A program made the position numbers and the translations under genes. From Nitrososphaerota archaeon (GTDB taxonomy: Archaea; Thermoproteota; Nitrososphaeria_A; Caldarchaeales; Calditenuaceae), in NCBI GenBank assembly GCA_009889515.1, contig WUQR01000068.1, positions 62,001 to 126,000 on the forward strand: DNA of 64,000 nucleotides. The letters run 5' to 3'. Shown here piece by piece: positions 51,653 to 59,800 of the stretch. Position 1 is the first letter of the stretch. Each line of letters begins with the position of its first letter. The notes under the pieces are model-generated. The model was not told where the DNA came from, searched no databases, and was given only the letters and a program-made list of their open reading frames with translations.

Positions 51653-52022
51653 GCTTAGCGGCCTTCCCCTTGGCTTTTTTCTTAGCCCCAGTGTCCACAA
51701 CTCCTTCTTCTCCTTCAACTGGTTGTGCGGCGGTCTGAGGCTTGTGTGGAGTGATCTTAACCTCGGTTGTTGGTACGTATAGCTTTAGTCTCGTGACGCC
51801 TTCAAGTGGTCTTAGAATCCCTTTCTCGGCCAACTCTCTCAGAAACTTCTTAGCCACAGAAAGTCTGACACCAAACCTCTCTGCAATCAGGTATGGGGTG
51901 AGGTAGGGCTGGGATTTGGCGAAGGACTCGACCTCGGCGACATTACTTACAGATAAGCTGAGCACGCGCTTCTCCGCTGCCTTAGTCTTTTCCGCCTGTC
52001 TGGTCTGCTGTTTCTGAGACAA
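51639..52022 (-). CDS. rps25e: Small-subunit ribosomal protein S25e
   Basis: 127 residues. The winged-helix core is PYLTPYLIAERFGVRLSVAK, with the next residues KFLRELAEKGIL and a final strand RLKLYVPTTEV; the C-terminus is a Lys/Ala-rich RNA-binding tail (KKKAKGKAAKPKKK). S25e is present in eukaryotes and in TACK/Asgard archaea and absent from most Euryarchaeota, so it is informative about lineage. The N-terminus is also basic. Confidence 0.88.
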   Translation of the reverse strand: MSQKQQTRQAEKTKAAEKRVLSLSVSNVAEVESFAKSQPYLTPYLIAERFGVRLSVAKKFLRELAEKGILRPLEGVTRLKLYVPTTEVKITPHKPQTAAQPVEGEEGVVDTGAKKKAKGKAAKPKKK

Positions 52023-52062
52023 CTACCTACCTTCTAGCCGGCCCCTATATAGGTGTTAATCT

Positions 52063-52536
52063 CTAAGTAGGCACGACTATATCGCCCACCACGCCGCCGG
52101 TCAGCCTCTGAATATCGGCCGGAGAAATCTCGACTAGTGCGTTCTGGCTTCCCCCACCACCATAGACCCTATCGAGGCGTACAACCTCGGAGTCGATGAC
52201 CACGCGAACGCTCGGCCTCAATCCCACTGGAGGAACAGCACCAATCTCGTAGCCCGTGTGGGCCAGAGTCTCTTCCGGCGTTGCAATCCTGACACTCCTC
52301 GCACCAATCAGTCTAGCAAGCTTATACTCGCTCACCCTCCTGTCGCCTCGAACAACGGCGAGGACAGGCCCACCCTTATCATCTATGAACAGGATACTCT
52401 TGATTATTCGCTCGGCCCCCACGCCCAGCCGCTTAGCCGCAGCGGCCACAGTCTTCACATGTCCCTCAAAAAATATCAGGCGGGCATCCACCCCATGCTC
52501 CTTCAAGTAATCCTCAAGCGGGGTCGTCGCCCTCAA
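52063..52536 (-). CDS. YbaK/ProXp-type aminoacyl-tRNA deacylase
   Basis: 157 residues. VKTVAAAAKRLGVGAERIIK, then SILFIDDKGGPVLAVVRGDR (Lys before SILF is catalytic), YEIGAVPPVGLRP and GGGGSQNALVEISP define the family. It clears mischarged tRNA-Pro (Cys or Ala) or similar. It is separated from the divergent taw2 gene by 18 bases. Confidence 0.9.
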   Translation of the reverse strand: MRATTPLEDYLKEHGVDARLIFFEGHVKTVAAAAKRLGVGAERIIKSILFIDDKGGPVLAVVRGDRRVSEYKLARLIGARSVRIATPEETLAHTGYEIGAVPPVGLRPSVRVVIDSEVVRLDRVYGGGGSQNALVEISPADIQRLTGGVVGDIVVPT

Positions 52537-52554
52537 AGCTATCGCCTACTCTGT

Positions 52555-53394
52555 ATGCGGCCCCAAGATTTTTCCTTTTCCAGATCGAGGGGTTACGGTT
52601 TTATCTATGGGCCCGGGTTAAGTGTTTTTGGAGTGGTTAAGCTGTTTGGCGGCGTGGCATTGGTTAGGCCGGAGGAGTCGAGCGACGTCGAGGAGACAGT
52701 CAGGCGGATACTGGAGAGGCATCCGAACGTTAAGGCGATACTGAGGTACTGGGGGGTGGAGGGTGAGTATAGGAGGCCGAGAATAGAGGTTCTCTGGGGC
52801 GCCACACCCGACTCAATAGTTTATCGAGAGTATGGCGTGGAGTTTGAGCTCGACCCCGCCAGCCTGATGTTTTGTCTTGGAAACAAGTTTGAGAGGATTA
52901 GAACCGCTGCCATGGTCAGGAGCTGGGAGGTGGTCGTAGACATGTTTGCAGGCGTGGGACAGTTCAGCATCCCGATAGCCTACCACGCCAGGCCCAAGAG
53001 GGTATATGCAATCGAGATTAACCCAGCCGCATACGGATTTCTCGTCAAGAACATTGAGAGAAACAAGGTCTCGGAGATAGTTGAGCCCCATCTCGGAGAC
53101 TGCAGGGAGGTTGCCAGGCAGATAGGTCAGGTAGCGGACAGGGTCATCATGGGGTATCTCCACGACACAGTCAGCTTCCTCCCATATGCACTGGGTATGC
53201 TCTCACCCGCTGGAGGAATAATTCATCTCCACAGCCTAGCCGTGAGGGGGAGAGAGGATGACCTGGCAGCCAACGCCCTATCCACTGCCGAGAGGCTGGG
53301 ATACAAGGCGAGGCTCCTAGGCCGGAGGGTCATTAAGAGCTACTCCCCATCAAAACTCCACATAGCCGTCGAACTCTTCGCCATCAAGCAGTAA
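52555..53394 (+). CDS. taw2: tRNA-guanine37 side-chain transferase Taw2 (TYW2-like)
   Basis: 279 residues from ATG 52555; a TATA-like TTTTATC at 52593-52599 leaves GTG 52633 as an alternative start. PRIEVLWGATPDSIVYREYG, LDPASLMFCLGNKFERIR, DMFAGVGQFSIPIAYHA and IEINPAAYGFLVKN are the Trm5/TYW2 pattern; MGYLHDTVSFLPYAL and GGIIHLHSL, in place of the Trm5 NLP motif, favour TYW2. It transfers the aminocarboxypropyl group of SAM to imG-14 or m1G37-derived bases of tRNA-Phe in wyosine synthesis. Confidence 0.85.
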   Translation: MRPQDFSFSRSRGYGFIYGPGLSVFGVVKLFGGVALVRPEESSDVEETVRRILERHPNVKAILRYWGVEGEYRRPRIEVLWGATPDSIVYREYGVEFELDPASLMFCLGNKFERIRTAAMVRSWEVVVDMFAGVGQFSIPIAYHARPKRVYAIEINPAAYGFLVKNIERNKVSEIVEPHLGDCREVARQIGQVADRVIMGYLHDTVSFLPYALGMLSPAGGIIHLHSLAVRGREDDLAANALSTAERLGYKARLLGRRVIKSYSPSKLHIAVELFAIKQ

Positions 53395-54277
53395 GCACAG
53401 CCCTGATGAGCGTGAATTCTTTAAGACTCTCAATAACTTTCGACAACGCCACAAACAATGTATAGACCCGGCAATCTTCCACCCCTCTGCCTGTCAAAAC
53501 CTCCTCCACCTTCTCCCCCACCCTCTCTAACGCCTCATAATCACCGCCGATGGCGTCTGTGAGCTCGGAGACAAGCGTAGCAAAGGTCTCGACCAAATGT
53601 GAGAAGCCTCCCCTGCCTACAGTCGCAACATCTTCAAAAGCCTCGCAGAGGTCTAGCATCCGGGCTGAGACCAAGCTAGCTAGTGGAAGGGCTCGAACTA
53701 CCAAGTCTCTAGAGGGTTTTGTTATCAGCCCCGAGGCGTATCTGAAGAGGGCGAGGGCGTATAGGCGGCAGTCGGCCAGCTCATCTGGTAGAGAAGCGCT
53801 GTCCCCAGAGCCCACATTTTTCGCAGCCGATTGGGCGGCTGAGACAAGAGTCGTCAAAAACACCCTGATGCCTTGTTCTAGACTTGCGAAGACCTCGTCA
53901 GAGAATGAGGCCAGAACCTCGTTCTCGCTGGGGGCGGTGGCGATGAGGCCGTGAACCTCCCCCCTCATCCTCCTAAGCCTACCAATAACCTGTTGAGTTG
54001 GACCGCGGGTCCTAAACCTCACCTGACCCACACCGATCTTATACAAGGCCCTAGTCAACTCCTCAAGCCTCCCCACACCTATTACGTCCAACTCCACATC
54101 CACTAAAGGTCCGACAGCCCTCTCCCCCGGAACAACTATCAGGAGCCCCGGCTCCGTGAGTAAGAAAACACTAGACCCTTTACCGAGCCCCAGCTCCTCC
54201 ACCCAGTCCTTCGGGAGTGTCAAAACATACGAGCTTCCCCGGAGTTGCTGTAGCCTCCTCTCCTCAAGCCTTGGCAT
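53384..54277 (-). CDS. AbrB-type DNA-binding/PhoU-like regulator (first copy)
   Basis: 297 residues. The N-terminal swapped-hairpin domain reads RRLQQLRGSSYVLTLPKDWV then LGLGKGSSVFLL; the rest is helical in two three-helix bundles as in PhoU (acidic pattern EAFEDVATV, VGEKVEEVL). Such SpoVT/AbrB-PhoU fusions are common in archaea and are thought to regulate phosphate uptake or respond to it. The first 11 bases overlap the convergent taw2 end. No Pst transporter is in this window. Confidence 0.8.
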   Translation of the reverse strand: MPRLEERRLQQLRGSSYVLTLPKDWVEELGLGKGSSVFLLTEPGLLIVVPGERAVGPLVDVELDVIGVGRLEELTRALYKIGVGQVRFRTRGPTQQVIGRLRRMRGEVHGLIATAPSENEVLASFSDEVFASLEQGIRVFLTTLVSAAQSAAKNVGSGDSASLPDELADCRLYALALFRYASGLITKPSRDLVVRALPLASLVSARMLDLCEAFEDVATVGRGGFSHLVETFATLVSELTDAIGGDYEALERVGEKVEEVLTGRGVEDCRVYTLFVALSKVIESLKEFTLIRAVLTA

Positions 54278-54428
54278 GCAATAACTATTCTTGCACCAGT
54301 GTTATAACGCTTATCCCGCGACAAGCCCTAACCCACAGAGGCTAGGATACCAAGGTCTCAATACATCAAGCTATGAGAAAACTTTTCTACCCTTCTAAAT
54401 AAAAAATTCAGGTTAACGGTGGCTTAGA

Positions 54429-54563
54429 CTATACTTCCTCCTCTTCCTCTAACTCCTCCTCTTCCCACTCTTCTTCCTCCCACTCTTCCTCCTCTTCCTC
54501 GAAGTCTTCCTCCCACTCCTCCTCTTCTTCCCACTCCTCTTCAGAGAACCTGATGTGGCTCAT
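54429..54563 (-). CDS. 44-residue glutamate/tryptophan-rich peptide
   Basis: The frame starts with MSHIRFSEEEWEEEEEW and continues in the same way; 29 of 44 residues are Glu and 4 are Trp, spaced 6, 11 and 5 residues apart. It has an ATG, a GGTGAT SD-like sequence just before it, and TTTTATATT about 35 bases upstream, between AT-rich flanks. The polypurine codons (GAG/GAA) are mixed, not a simple repeat, as expected for selection on protein. It could be a DNA-mimic-like or nucleic-acid-protein-binding acidic tail. No family recognised, and simple-sequence DNA remains possible. Confidence 0.6.
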   Translation of the reverse strand: MSHIRFSEEEWEEEEEWEEDFEEEEEEWEEEEWEEEELEEEEEV

Positions 54564-54593
54564 AATCACCGTGCCTGAAGCTCACTAATCTCC

Positions 54594-54602
54594 TGAATAT
54601 AA
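54594..54602 (-). promoter_or_regulatory. TATA box of the acidic peptide gene
   Basis: CTTTTATAT on the minus strand, about 35 bases before the ATG at 54563, giving a leader of about 10 bases that contains GGTGAT. Confidence 0.5.
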
Positions 54603-54716
54603 AAGTATTGTGAGCCAGTAGAACCGCGAAGGACGCCAGAATTAAAGCCTTATCCATTCTATCGGCCTAACGGCCAGCGCAACATACACCGTGCGCCATG
54701 CCCTTGGCCAAACCAT

Positions 54717-55586
54717 CTATCTCCACTCCCTAGGATACCTCCAGTCAGACCCATGCGATCTAGCACTGAGCCTGAATATCTCGGGCAGCTGCCTCTTATG
54801 CTGTGTCTGCTTCACCATTCTCATGACCTTATCCACAACCTCTCTATCAATCCCTAGGCGTGATGCGACCTCCTCCTCGCTGAGCCAAGCGTCAAACCTG
54901 AGATATAGGATGCTGTCGAGCAGGTCGTATGACATCCCCAGCTCAGCCTCTGCGGTTTGTCCAGGCCAGAGGGCTGGTGATGGCGGCTTCACGATAATCT
55001 CTTCGGGGACACCAAGGTATCTTGCAAGCTGCCTGATCTGGGTCTTGTAGAGGTCGGCGAGGGGCATTACATCCACTCCCGCGTCCCCGTACTTCGTGAA
55101 GTAGCCTATGGTTAGCTCCGACTTGTCGCTTGTGCCTATGACGAGGCAGTTATGCTTCGCCGCCTGTGCGTGGAGTATAATCATTCTAACCCTCGCGGCT
55201 ATGTTTCCGACTATGAGGGGGTTCTCGGCCCTGAGCCTCTCAGCGAATGCTCTCACAATGTCGTCGATGTTTATCAGCTCGTAGTTGTCCTCAGGTATTC
55301 CAAGCTCTTCTATTACTGTCTGGGCAAGCCGTATGTCGTGTTGCGGCGTGGCCGATGTTGGGAGAATATAGCAGAAGAGGTTCTCGGGCTTTAGTGCGCG
55401 GGCCGTGAGATAGGCGGCGGTAGACGAGTCTATCCCACCACTCAGACCTATAACCCCTCCCCGCCTACCAGCGTACTCGAAGACATAGTGTCTGAGCCTC
55501 TCACAGAGGTAGTTGGTAACCCTCTCAGCATCGATCTCCAACTCTTTGATTGGGATACTCACCCTAGTGGCCAATTCTCCCTTCAT
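54717..55586 (-). CDS. nadE: NAD synthetase (ATP pyrophosphatase domain)
   Basis: 289 residues. The PP-loop is GLSGGIDSSTAAYL; LVIGTSDKSELTIGYFTKYG, DVMPLADLYKTQIRQLA and KPPSPALWPGQTAEAELG follow as in NadE. It amidates deamido-NAD to NAD using ammonia. It has no glutaminase domain; the amidase encoded 52 bases upstream on the same strand may supply ammonia. It ends only about 150 bases from the acidic-peptide gene. Confidence 0.95.
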   Translation of the reverse strand: MKGELATRVSIPIKELEIDAERVTNYLCERLRHYVFEYAGRRGGVIGLSGGIDSSTAAYLTARALKPENLFCYILPTSATPQHDIRLAQTVIEELGIPEDNYELINIDDIVRAFAERLRAENPLIVGNIAARVRMIILHAQAAKHNCLVIGTSDKSELTIGYFTKYGDAGVDVMPLADLYKTQIRQLARYLGVPEEIIVKPPSPALWPGQTAEAELGMSYDLLDSILYLRFDAWLSEEEVASRLGIDREVVDKVMRMVKQTQHKRQLPEIFRLSARSHGSDWRYPREWR

Positions 55587-55638
55587 CCAACGATTCCAGC
55601 CTCAGCGGGCTTAAAAATATGCCTATGTGAGAAAGTTT

Positions 55639-56475
55639 CTAGAGCTTAGATAACGCGTGATGGAACTCCCTGAGGTGCATCCTGAAAGAGCTGAACCTTC
55701 TCGCCCTCGCGTTTTCTGAGAGGTCTATCTCGCAGATTTTAAAGTCCTCCTCCATGGTTTTGCATTTGGCCAGCTCTACACCGTTTGGCCCCACAATCCT
55801 TGACCCTCCCCAGAAGAACTCCTCATCCTCCGGCCCAGCCCTATTTACGAAGACCACGTGAACTGCATGCGTCAGTGCGGTTGCATTTAGTATCGAAGTC
55901 CATGCGTGGTCGATCCACGGCCTACCCTCCACTGGACTATTCAGTCCCCGAAGAGGAGATGATGCTATACAGATAAGCACCTCGGCCCCCAGTCTTACGA
56001 GGGCCTCAGCAGGCTCCGGATGCCAAAGGTCCTCGCAGATCAAGACTCCAAACCTGTCATCAAAGATTTTGAGGTCCCTGAGAGGGTCGCCGGGCATGAA
56101 GTAGCGCGCCTCCTCGAAGAGTCCGTAGGTCGGCAGATAGAATTTCGGCACTACACATTTTATCTCTCCATCGCCTATGATGGCTGCCGCGTTTTGTATG
56201 ATGCCCGGCCTAACCTCTCTAACCATCCCTATTACTGCGTGAATGTCGCGGCAGGCCCGTTTAATCTCCTCTAGGGCTTTGCTACAGGTGTGGGGGACCT
56301 CGTAGGCGACGTCTTTCAGCAAGTAGCCTGTCAGCGATAGCTCGGGGAAGACGATTAGGTCCGCTCCCTCCCTCCGTGCCCTCTCGATATACTCTATATG
56401 CTTCTCCTTATTCGCCTCGATGTCGCCTATTCGTGTCGAGACTTGCGCGAGAGCTATCTTAACTCTTCCGGACAC
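55639..56475 (-). CDS. Nitrilase-superfamily amidase, likely NAD synthetase partner
   Basis: 278 residues from GTG 56475 (TATA-like TTTATATT about 25 bases upstream). The Glu-Lys-Cys triad is visible: FPELSLTGY, PKFYLPTYG and LICEDLWHPE. In bacteria and yeast such a domain is fused to NadE as glutaminase; here it is a separate gene directly upstream of nadE. FPELSLTGYLLKDVAY resembles the NadE glutaminase domain (LTGYPPEDL). It may act on glutamine or on another amide. Confidence 0.85.
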   Translation of the reverse strand: MSGRVKIALAQVSTRIGDIEANKEKHIEYIERARREGADLIVFPELSLTGYLLKDVAYEVPHTCSKALEEIKRACRDIHAVIGMVREVRPGIIQNAAAIIGDGEIKCVVPKFYLPTYGLFEEARYFMPGDPLRDLKIFDDRFGVLICEDLWHPEPAEALVRLGAEVLICIASSPLRGLNSPVEGRPWIDHAWTSILNATALTHAVHVVFVNRAGPEDEEFFWGGSRIVGPNGVELAKCKTMEEDFKICEIDLSENARARRFSSFRMHLREFHHALSKL

Positions 56476-56581
56476 CGATATGTAACAACGTAAACCAATA
56501 TAAAGCATATACTACCTGCGGAGCTGTGCATAAGCTCGGGATGGTTTAAGAGCCGGTGATGCCCTCTAGCCTGAAAAGCAC

Positions 56582-57394
56582 TTGAACAGCCGGGTCATTC
56601 TAATTTCAAGGGCCGACAGCTCGTCAATGCTGGTCAGGAAGTGTCTTGTGGAGAGGTTTGGGTTTGAGCCCGTTCAGACGTCGGGTGTGGAGATGCTGCG
56701 CGGCCGCCCAGTCTCAGCGATAGTCGTCGATAAACACCACCTCTACCTCGAGGAAGAAGAGATACTGGGGCTCGGCGCAGACCTCATCGTAGTTGCCTCC
56801 TCTCATAGGTCTGAGAGTGGGCAAAAAGCCCTCACCACGCATGCAACCGGCAACTGGACTGGTGATGTGAGCATGGGAGGCAGACCGCGCGCACTATCCC
56901 TAACACTAGCCGGCGCCATTAGGGCGGCCTACAACTCTCTTAGACGCGGTATCGAGGAGAACAGCAGTCTGAGGGACTGGTGGGTGGGTCTCGAGGTAAC
57001 GCACCACGGCCCCTACTCGCCCGTACCGATGGTTTACGTTGAGTTCGGTGGCCCTGTCGAGGCCAGGGCTGACGAGAGGGCGGCAGAGGTTGTCGCTGGA
57101 GCGTGTATTGAGGCCTGTCTTGCGGGGCCGTCAAGGTCTGCTGCCATAGGTGTGGGTGGAGGACACTACGCACCCACCTTCACCCGGCTGATGAGTCTCG
57201 GCGAGTATGACTTTGGACATATACTCCCAAAATACTTCATTCCTGAGGCGGTCGACCTTTTGGGGGAGGCTGTTAGGAGTGTTGTTGACGGATGTGGTGT
57301 GGCGGTTATTGACTGGAAGGGCATCCAAGGTCAGTATAGGGGGCTTGTGGTTGAGAGGCTCCAGCAGCTTGGTGTCGAGATAGTTAAACACTAA
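56582..57394 (+). CDS. dtdA: D-aminoacyl-tRNA deacylase DtdA
   Basis: 270 residues. VASSHRSESGQKALTTHATG, LEVTHHGPYSPVPMVYVEFG, IGVGGGHYAPTFTRL and FGHILPKYFIP are the complete pattern of archaeal/plant DtdA (formerly DUF516), a zinc enzyme that removes D-amino acids from tRNA. TTG start; GGTTTAAGAG at about 56541 could be its TATA region. Confidence 0.95.
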   Translation: MNSRVILISRADSSSMLVRKCLVERFGFEPVQTSGVEMLRGRPVSAIVVDKHHLYLEEEEILGLGADLIVVASSHRSESGQKALTTHATGNWTGDVSMGGRPRALSLTLAGAIRAAYNSLRRGIEENSSLRDWWVGLEVTHHGPYSPVPMVYVEFGGPVEARADERAAEVVAGACIEACLAGPSRSAAIGVGGGHYAPTFTRLMSLGEYDFGHILPKYFIPEAVDLLGEAVRSVVDGCGVAVIDWKGIQGQYRGLVVERLQQLGVEIVKH

Positions 57395-57470
57395 AACTTC
57401 TGCATAGAGTGCCCTGTACCGGCATCTTTAGTCCATAAAAGATTTTAATGTATTATGTTATGGAAATGGT

Positions 57471-58652
57471 TTAATCTACTTCCTCGTGGGCTTCTTTCTT
57501 CTTTGCGGCTGGTGCCTTCGCGGTTGGCTTCTCCTCGTATGGCTTAAACCTCGGCTTCAATGTCTCTAGGATTGAAGGTAGTGTGGTGTACTCCATCTCC
57601 TCGTGGCCGAGGCGTGCAGGCTCAAACTCACCCATCGTCCTCAGATAAATCGCCAGCTCGGCTGCCTTATGCCTCACATAGTCCCAGAATGGGTCGGCGA
57701 ACAGGTCTGCAGGCTCTTCACCGTCAACACCTATCAGCTTGCCGTTACTCACCTGCCAGCCCATCGCAATCACCCTCGGCGGACCATCAAAGTACGAGAC
57801 GACGTTCTGCCCATTCTTGAACGAGACAGGCATCAGTGGACCTCTATGCGAGCCTCTCATCCATCCACTCACTATCGGTGGAACAGCGAAGGCGGCCAGT
57901 ATCTCTCCTACTGCGGGGAATCCGGACTGAGCCCTAACCACAAGCACCGGGTCATCCTTGCCCACATAGCGCCCAGCAATCAGACTCAGCCTCGTAGTGC
58001 TGGCTGCGGCTGCGGGCTCTCCATCAGCGGCCCGCCTGACGCGGGCCACGGCGTAGCGGCCAGGGGTCCCAAGCAGTCCAAGGAGCATGTAGAGCTCCTC
58101 GGGGGTCTTCAGCTCCACAATCTGGCTCTCGTATAGGTCGAGGACCTCGAAGATGAAGCCCTTCTGGAGCTGTGGGTCGATGACTAGGCCTGCCGTGTTG
58201 TCGGGTGAGGCGAATATCCTGTAGAGCGGTAGGTTCCAGGCGCCTGGCTCGGTCTTGTCGGCTGCGAAGACTACTACGGGGTCCGATCTCCTCTCCTCGA
58301 ACTCTATCTCGGCAACGCCTGGGCCGAGGCCTCTCACGTTGCCGCTAAAAGCGTCGCTTAGCAGGTCTTGGCCGGCTCCGTAAAGCTTCATAGGCTTTGC
58401 CACGTTTTCGGTTATCTCTTTGAAGATTCTCCAAGCGAGGCCGTGAATCTCAGCATCATTCTCACCCCTATTATGTGTCATGACTAGTATTATGTCGTCT
58501 CCTGCGTGGGTTACGTATCCGCTGTTGATGAGACCTGTTGTCTTGGCCTCATTCAGCTTCTTCTGGGCGTAGCGCAGCATCTCGTTGTGTGGCTTGTAGT
58601 GCCCGGATACGCTTCCGACATCCGCCTTAATGACGGAAAGAGTTGTCTTCAA
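57471..58652 (-). CDS. fbp: Fructose 1,6-bisphosphate aldolase/phosphatase
   Basis: 393 residues from TTG 58652, giving MKTTLSVIKADVGSVSGHYK as in the family; the longest frame reaches 58751. VTHAGDDIILVMTHNRGEND holds metal ligands, GRYVGKDDPVLVV carries Tyr and the Schiff-base Lys at the spacing Y-V-G-K, and SGWMRGSHRGPLMPV follows. The enzyme makes fructose 6-phosphate from triose phosphates and is the main gluconeogenic step in thermophilic archaea. The basic tail (KAPAAKKKEA) is an extension. Confidence 0.95.
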   Translation of the reverse strand: MKTTLSVIKADVGSVSGHYKPHNEMLRYAQKKLNEAKTTGLINSGYVTHAGDDIILVMTHNRGENDAEIHGLAWRIFKEITENVAKPMKLYGAGQDLLSDAFSGNVRGLGPGVAEIEFEERRSDPVVVFAADKTEPGAWNLPLYRIFASPDNTAGLVIDPQLQKGFIFEVLDLYESQIVELKTPEELYMLLGLLGTPGRYAVARVRRAADGEPAAAASTTRLSLIAGRYVGKDDPVLVVRAQSGFPAVGEILAAFAVPPIVSGWMRGSHRGPLMPVSFKNGQNVVSYFDGPPRVIAMGWQVSNGKLIGVDGEEPADLFADPFWDYVRHKAAELAIYLRTMGEFEPARLGHEEMEYTTLPSILETLKPRFKPYEEKPTAKAPAAKKKEAHEEVD

Positions 58653-58779
58653 CCTATTTTCAACCTCTTTTTCGGCACTAGGGCGGACGTGGCTCAATTT
58701 TAGTTTTCCCCCAATCCTCGGTGGATGGTGGCTGAAGACTGGGCGATACACTCATTTACCCGCCGCTAGTCCTGATAAG

Positions 58780-59799
58780 ATGTTGAAAGCAGTAGTCCTT
58801 GAGCGGTACGGACCGCCTGAGGTTCTCGAGTATAAGGATGTGGCAGACCCAGTGCCGGCGGGGGGAGAGGTGCTTGTCAGAGTTGCGGCAGCAGGCGTCA
58901 ACAGGGTCGACGTGTGGATTAGGACTGGGAAATACCAGGTAAAGCTCCCCCACGTCTTGGGGGTTGACGTTGCTGGCGAAGTTGTCTCTTCGACGGCACC
59001 AAACCTCAGGAAGGGTGATAGGGTAGTGTTGTTCCCCGACATGCCCTGTGGCAAGTGCAGATACTGTCTAACTGGGCGCTTCCAGCTCTGCAGGAACGGC
59101 TCAAGGCTCGGCTCTACACGTTGGGGAGGGTATGCGGAGCTGGTGGCTGCGCCTGCATCGACAGCAATTCCCCTCCCGAGTGGGGTCAGCCTAGAGGAGG
59201 CCGCCGCCCTCCCAGTAAACTATTCAACGGCTTGGAGGGCACTGGTCACGGATGCTGCCGTCGGTCCGGGGATGTGGGTTCTAGTTGTTGGTGGTAGTAG
59301 TGGGGTTGGTGTGGCTGCTACGCAGATTGCCCGCCTGTCAGGGGCAAGGGTGATATCTGTTGTTGGGGATGACTGGAAGGAGGAGCGTGCCTACAAGGCC
59401 GGCGCGGACTATGTAGTTAACCGCAACAAGAAGGATGTGGTTGAAGAGGTTTTGAAGACGACGGGCGGCGAGGGTGTGGACGTAGTACTAGAAATGGCTG
59501 GGACTCCTTTCTGGGAGAAGGCCCTACAATGCCTCGCGCCAGGCGGCACACTCGTAGTGGTGGGCGCGACAGCAGGCGACCAAGTCTCATTCAACGTGAG
59601 GCCCTTCTTTAGAAAATACCAGCGGATAATCGGGAGCGGTGTAGGCACTCAAGGCGAGTTTCTCAGAATCATAGAACTCTTCTCCCAAGGCAAGCTCCGC
59701 CCAGTTATCGATAGAGTCTTCAGCCTCAAGGATGCGGCCGAGGCCCATAAGAGGTTGGAGGCCGGCGAGCACTTCGGGAAAATATTGTTGAAGCCATAG
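58780..59799 (+). CDS. Zinc-binding medium-chain alcohol dehydrogenase
   Basis: 339 residues from ATG 58780 (MLKAVVLERYGPPEV). The structural zinc lobe is intact (CGKCRYCLTGRFQLC), and VVGGSSGVGVAATQIA is the NAD(P) site. The catalytic Cys and His are not in their usual places (AGVNRVDVW; LPHVLGVDVAGE), so this is closer to quinone- or enoyl-type reductases of the family than to classical alcohol dehydrogenase. It is divergent from fbp and followed after one base by the aIF2B-like gene. Confidence 0.88.
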   Translation: MLKAVVLERYGPPEVLEYKDVADPVPAGGEVLVRVAAAGVNRVDVWIRTGKYQVKLPHVLGVDVAGEVVSSTAPNLRKGDRVVLFPDMPCGKCRYCLTGRFQLCRNGSRLGSTRWGGYAELVAAPASTAIPLPSGVSLEEAAALPVNYSTAWRALVTDAAVGPGMWVLVVGGSSGVGVAATQIARLSGARVISVVGDDWKEERAYKAGADYVVNRNKKDVVEEVLKTTGGEGVDVVLEMAGTPFWEKALQCLAPGGTLVVVGATAGDQVSFNVRPFFRKYQRIIGSGVGTQGEFLRIIELFSQGKLRPVIDRVFSLKDAAEAHKRLEAGEHFGKILLKP

Positions 59800-59800
59800 A

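Noticed and set aside
57603-58136. 177-codon plus-strand frame antisense to fbp
   Set aside because: It overlaps the conserved catalytic part of FBP aldolase/phosphatase and has no promoter or recognisable domain.
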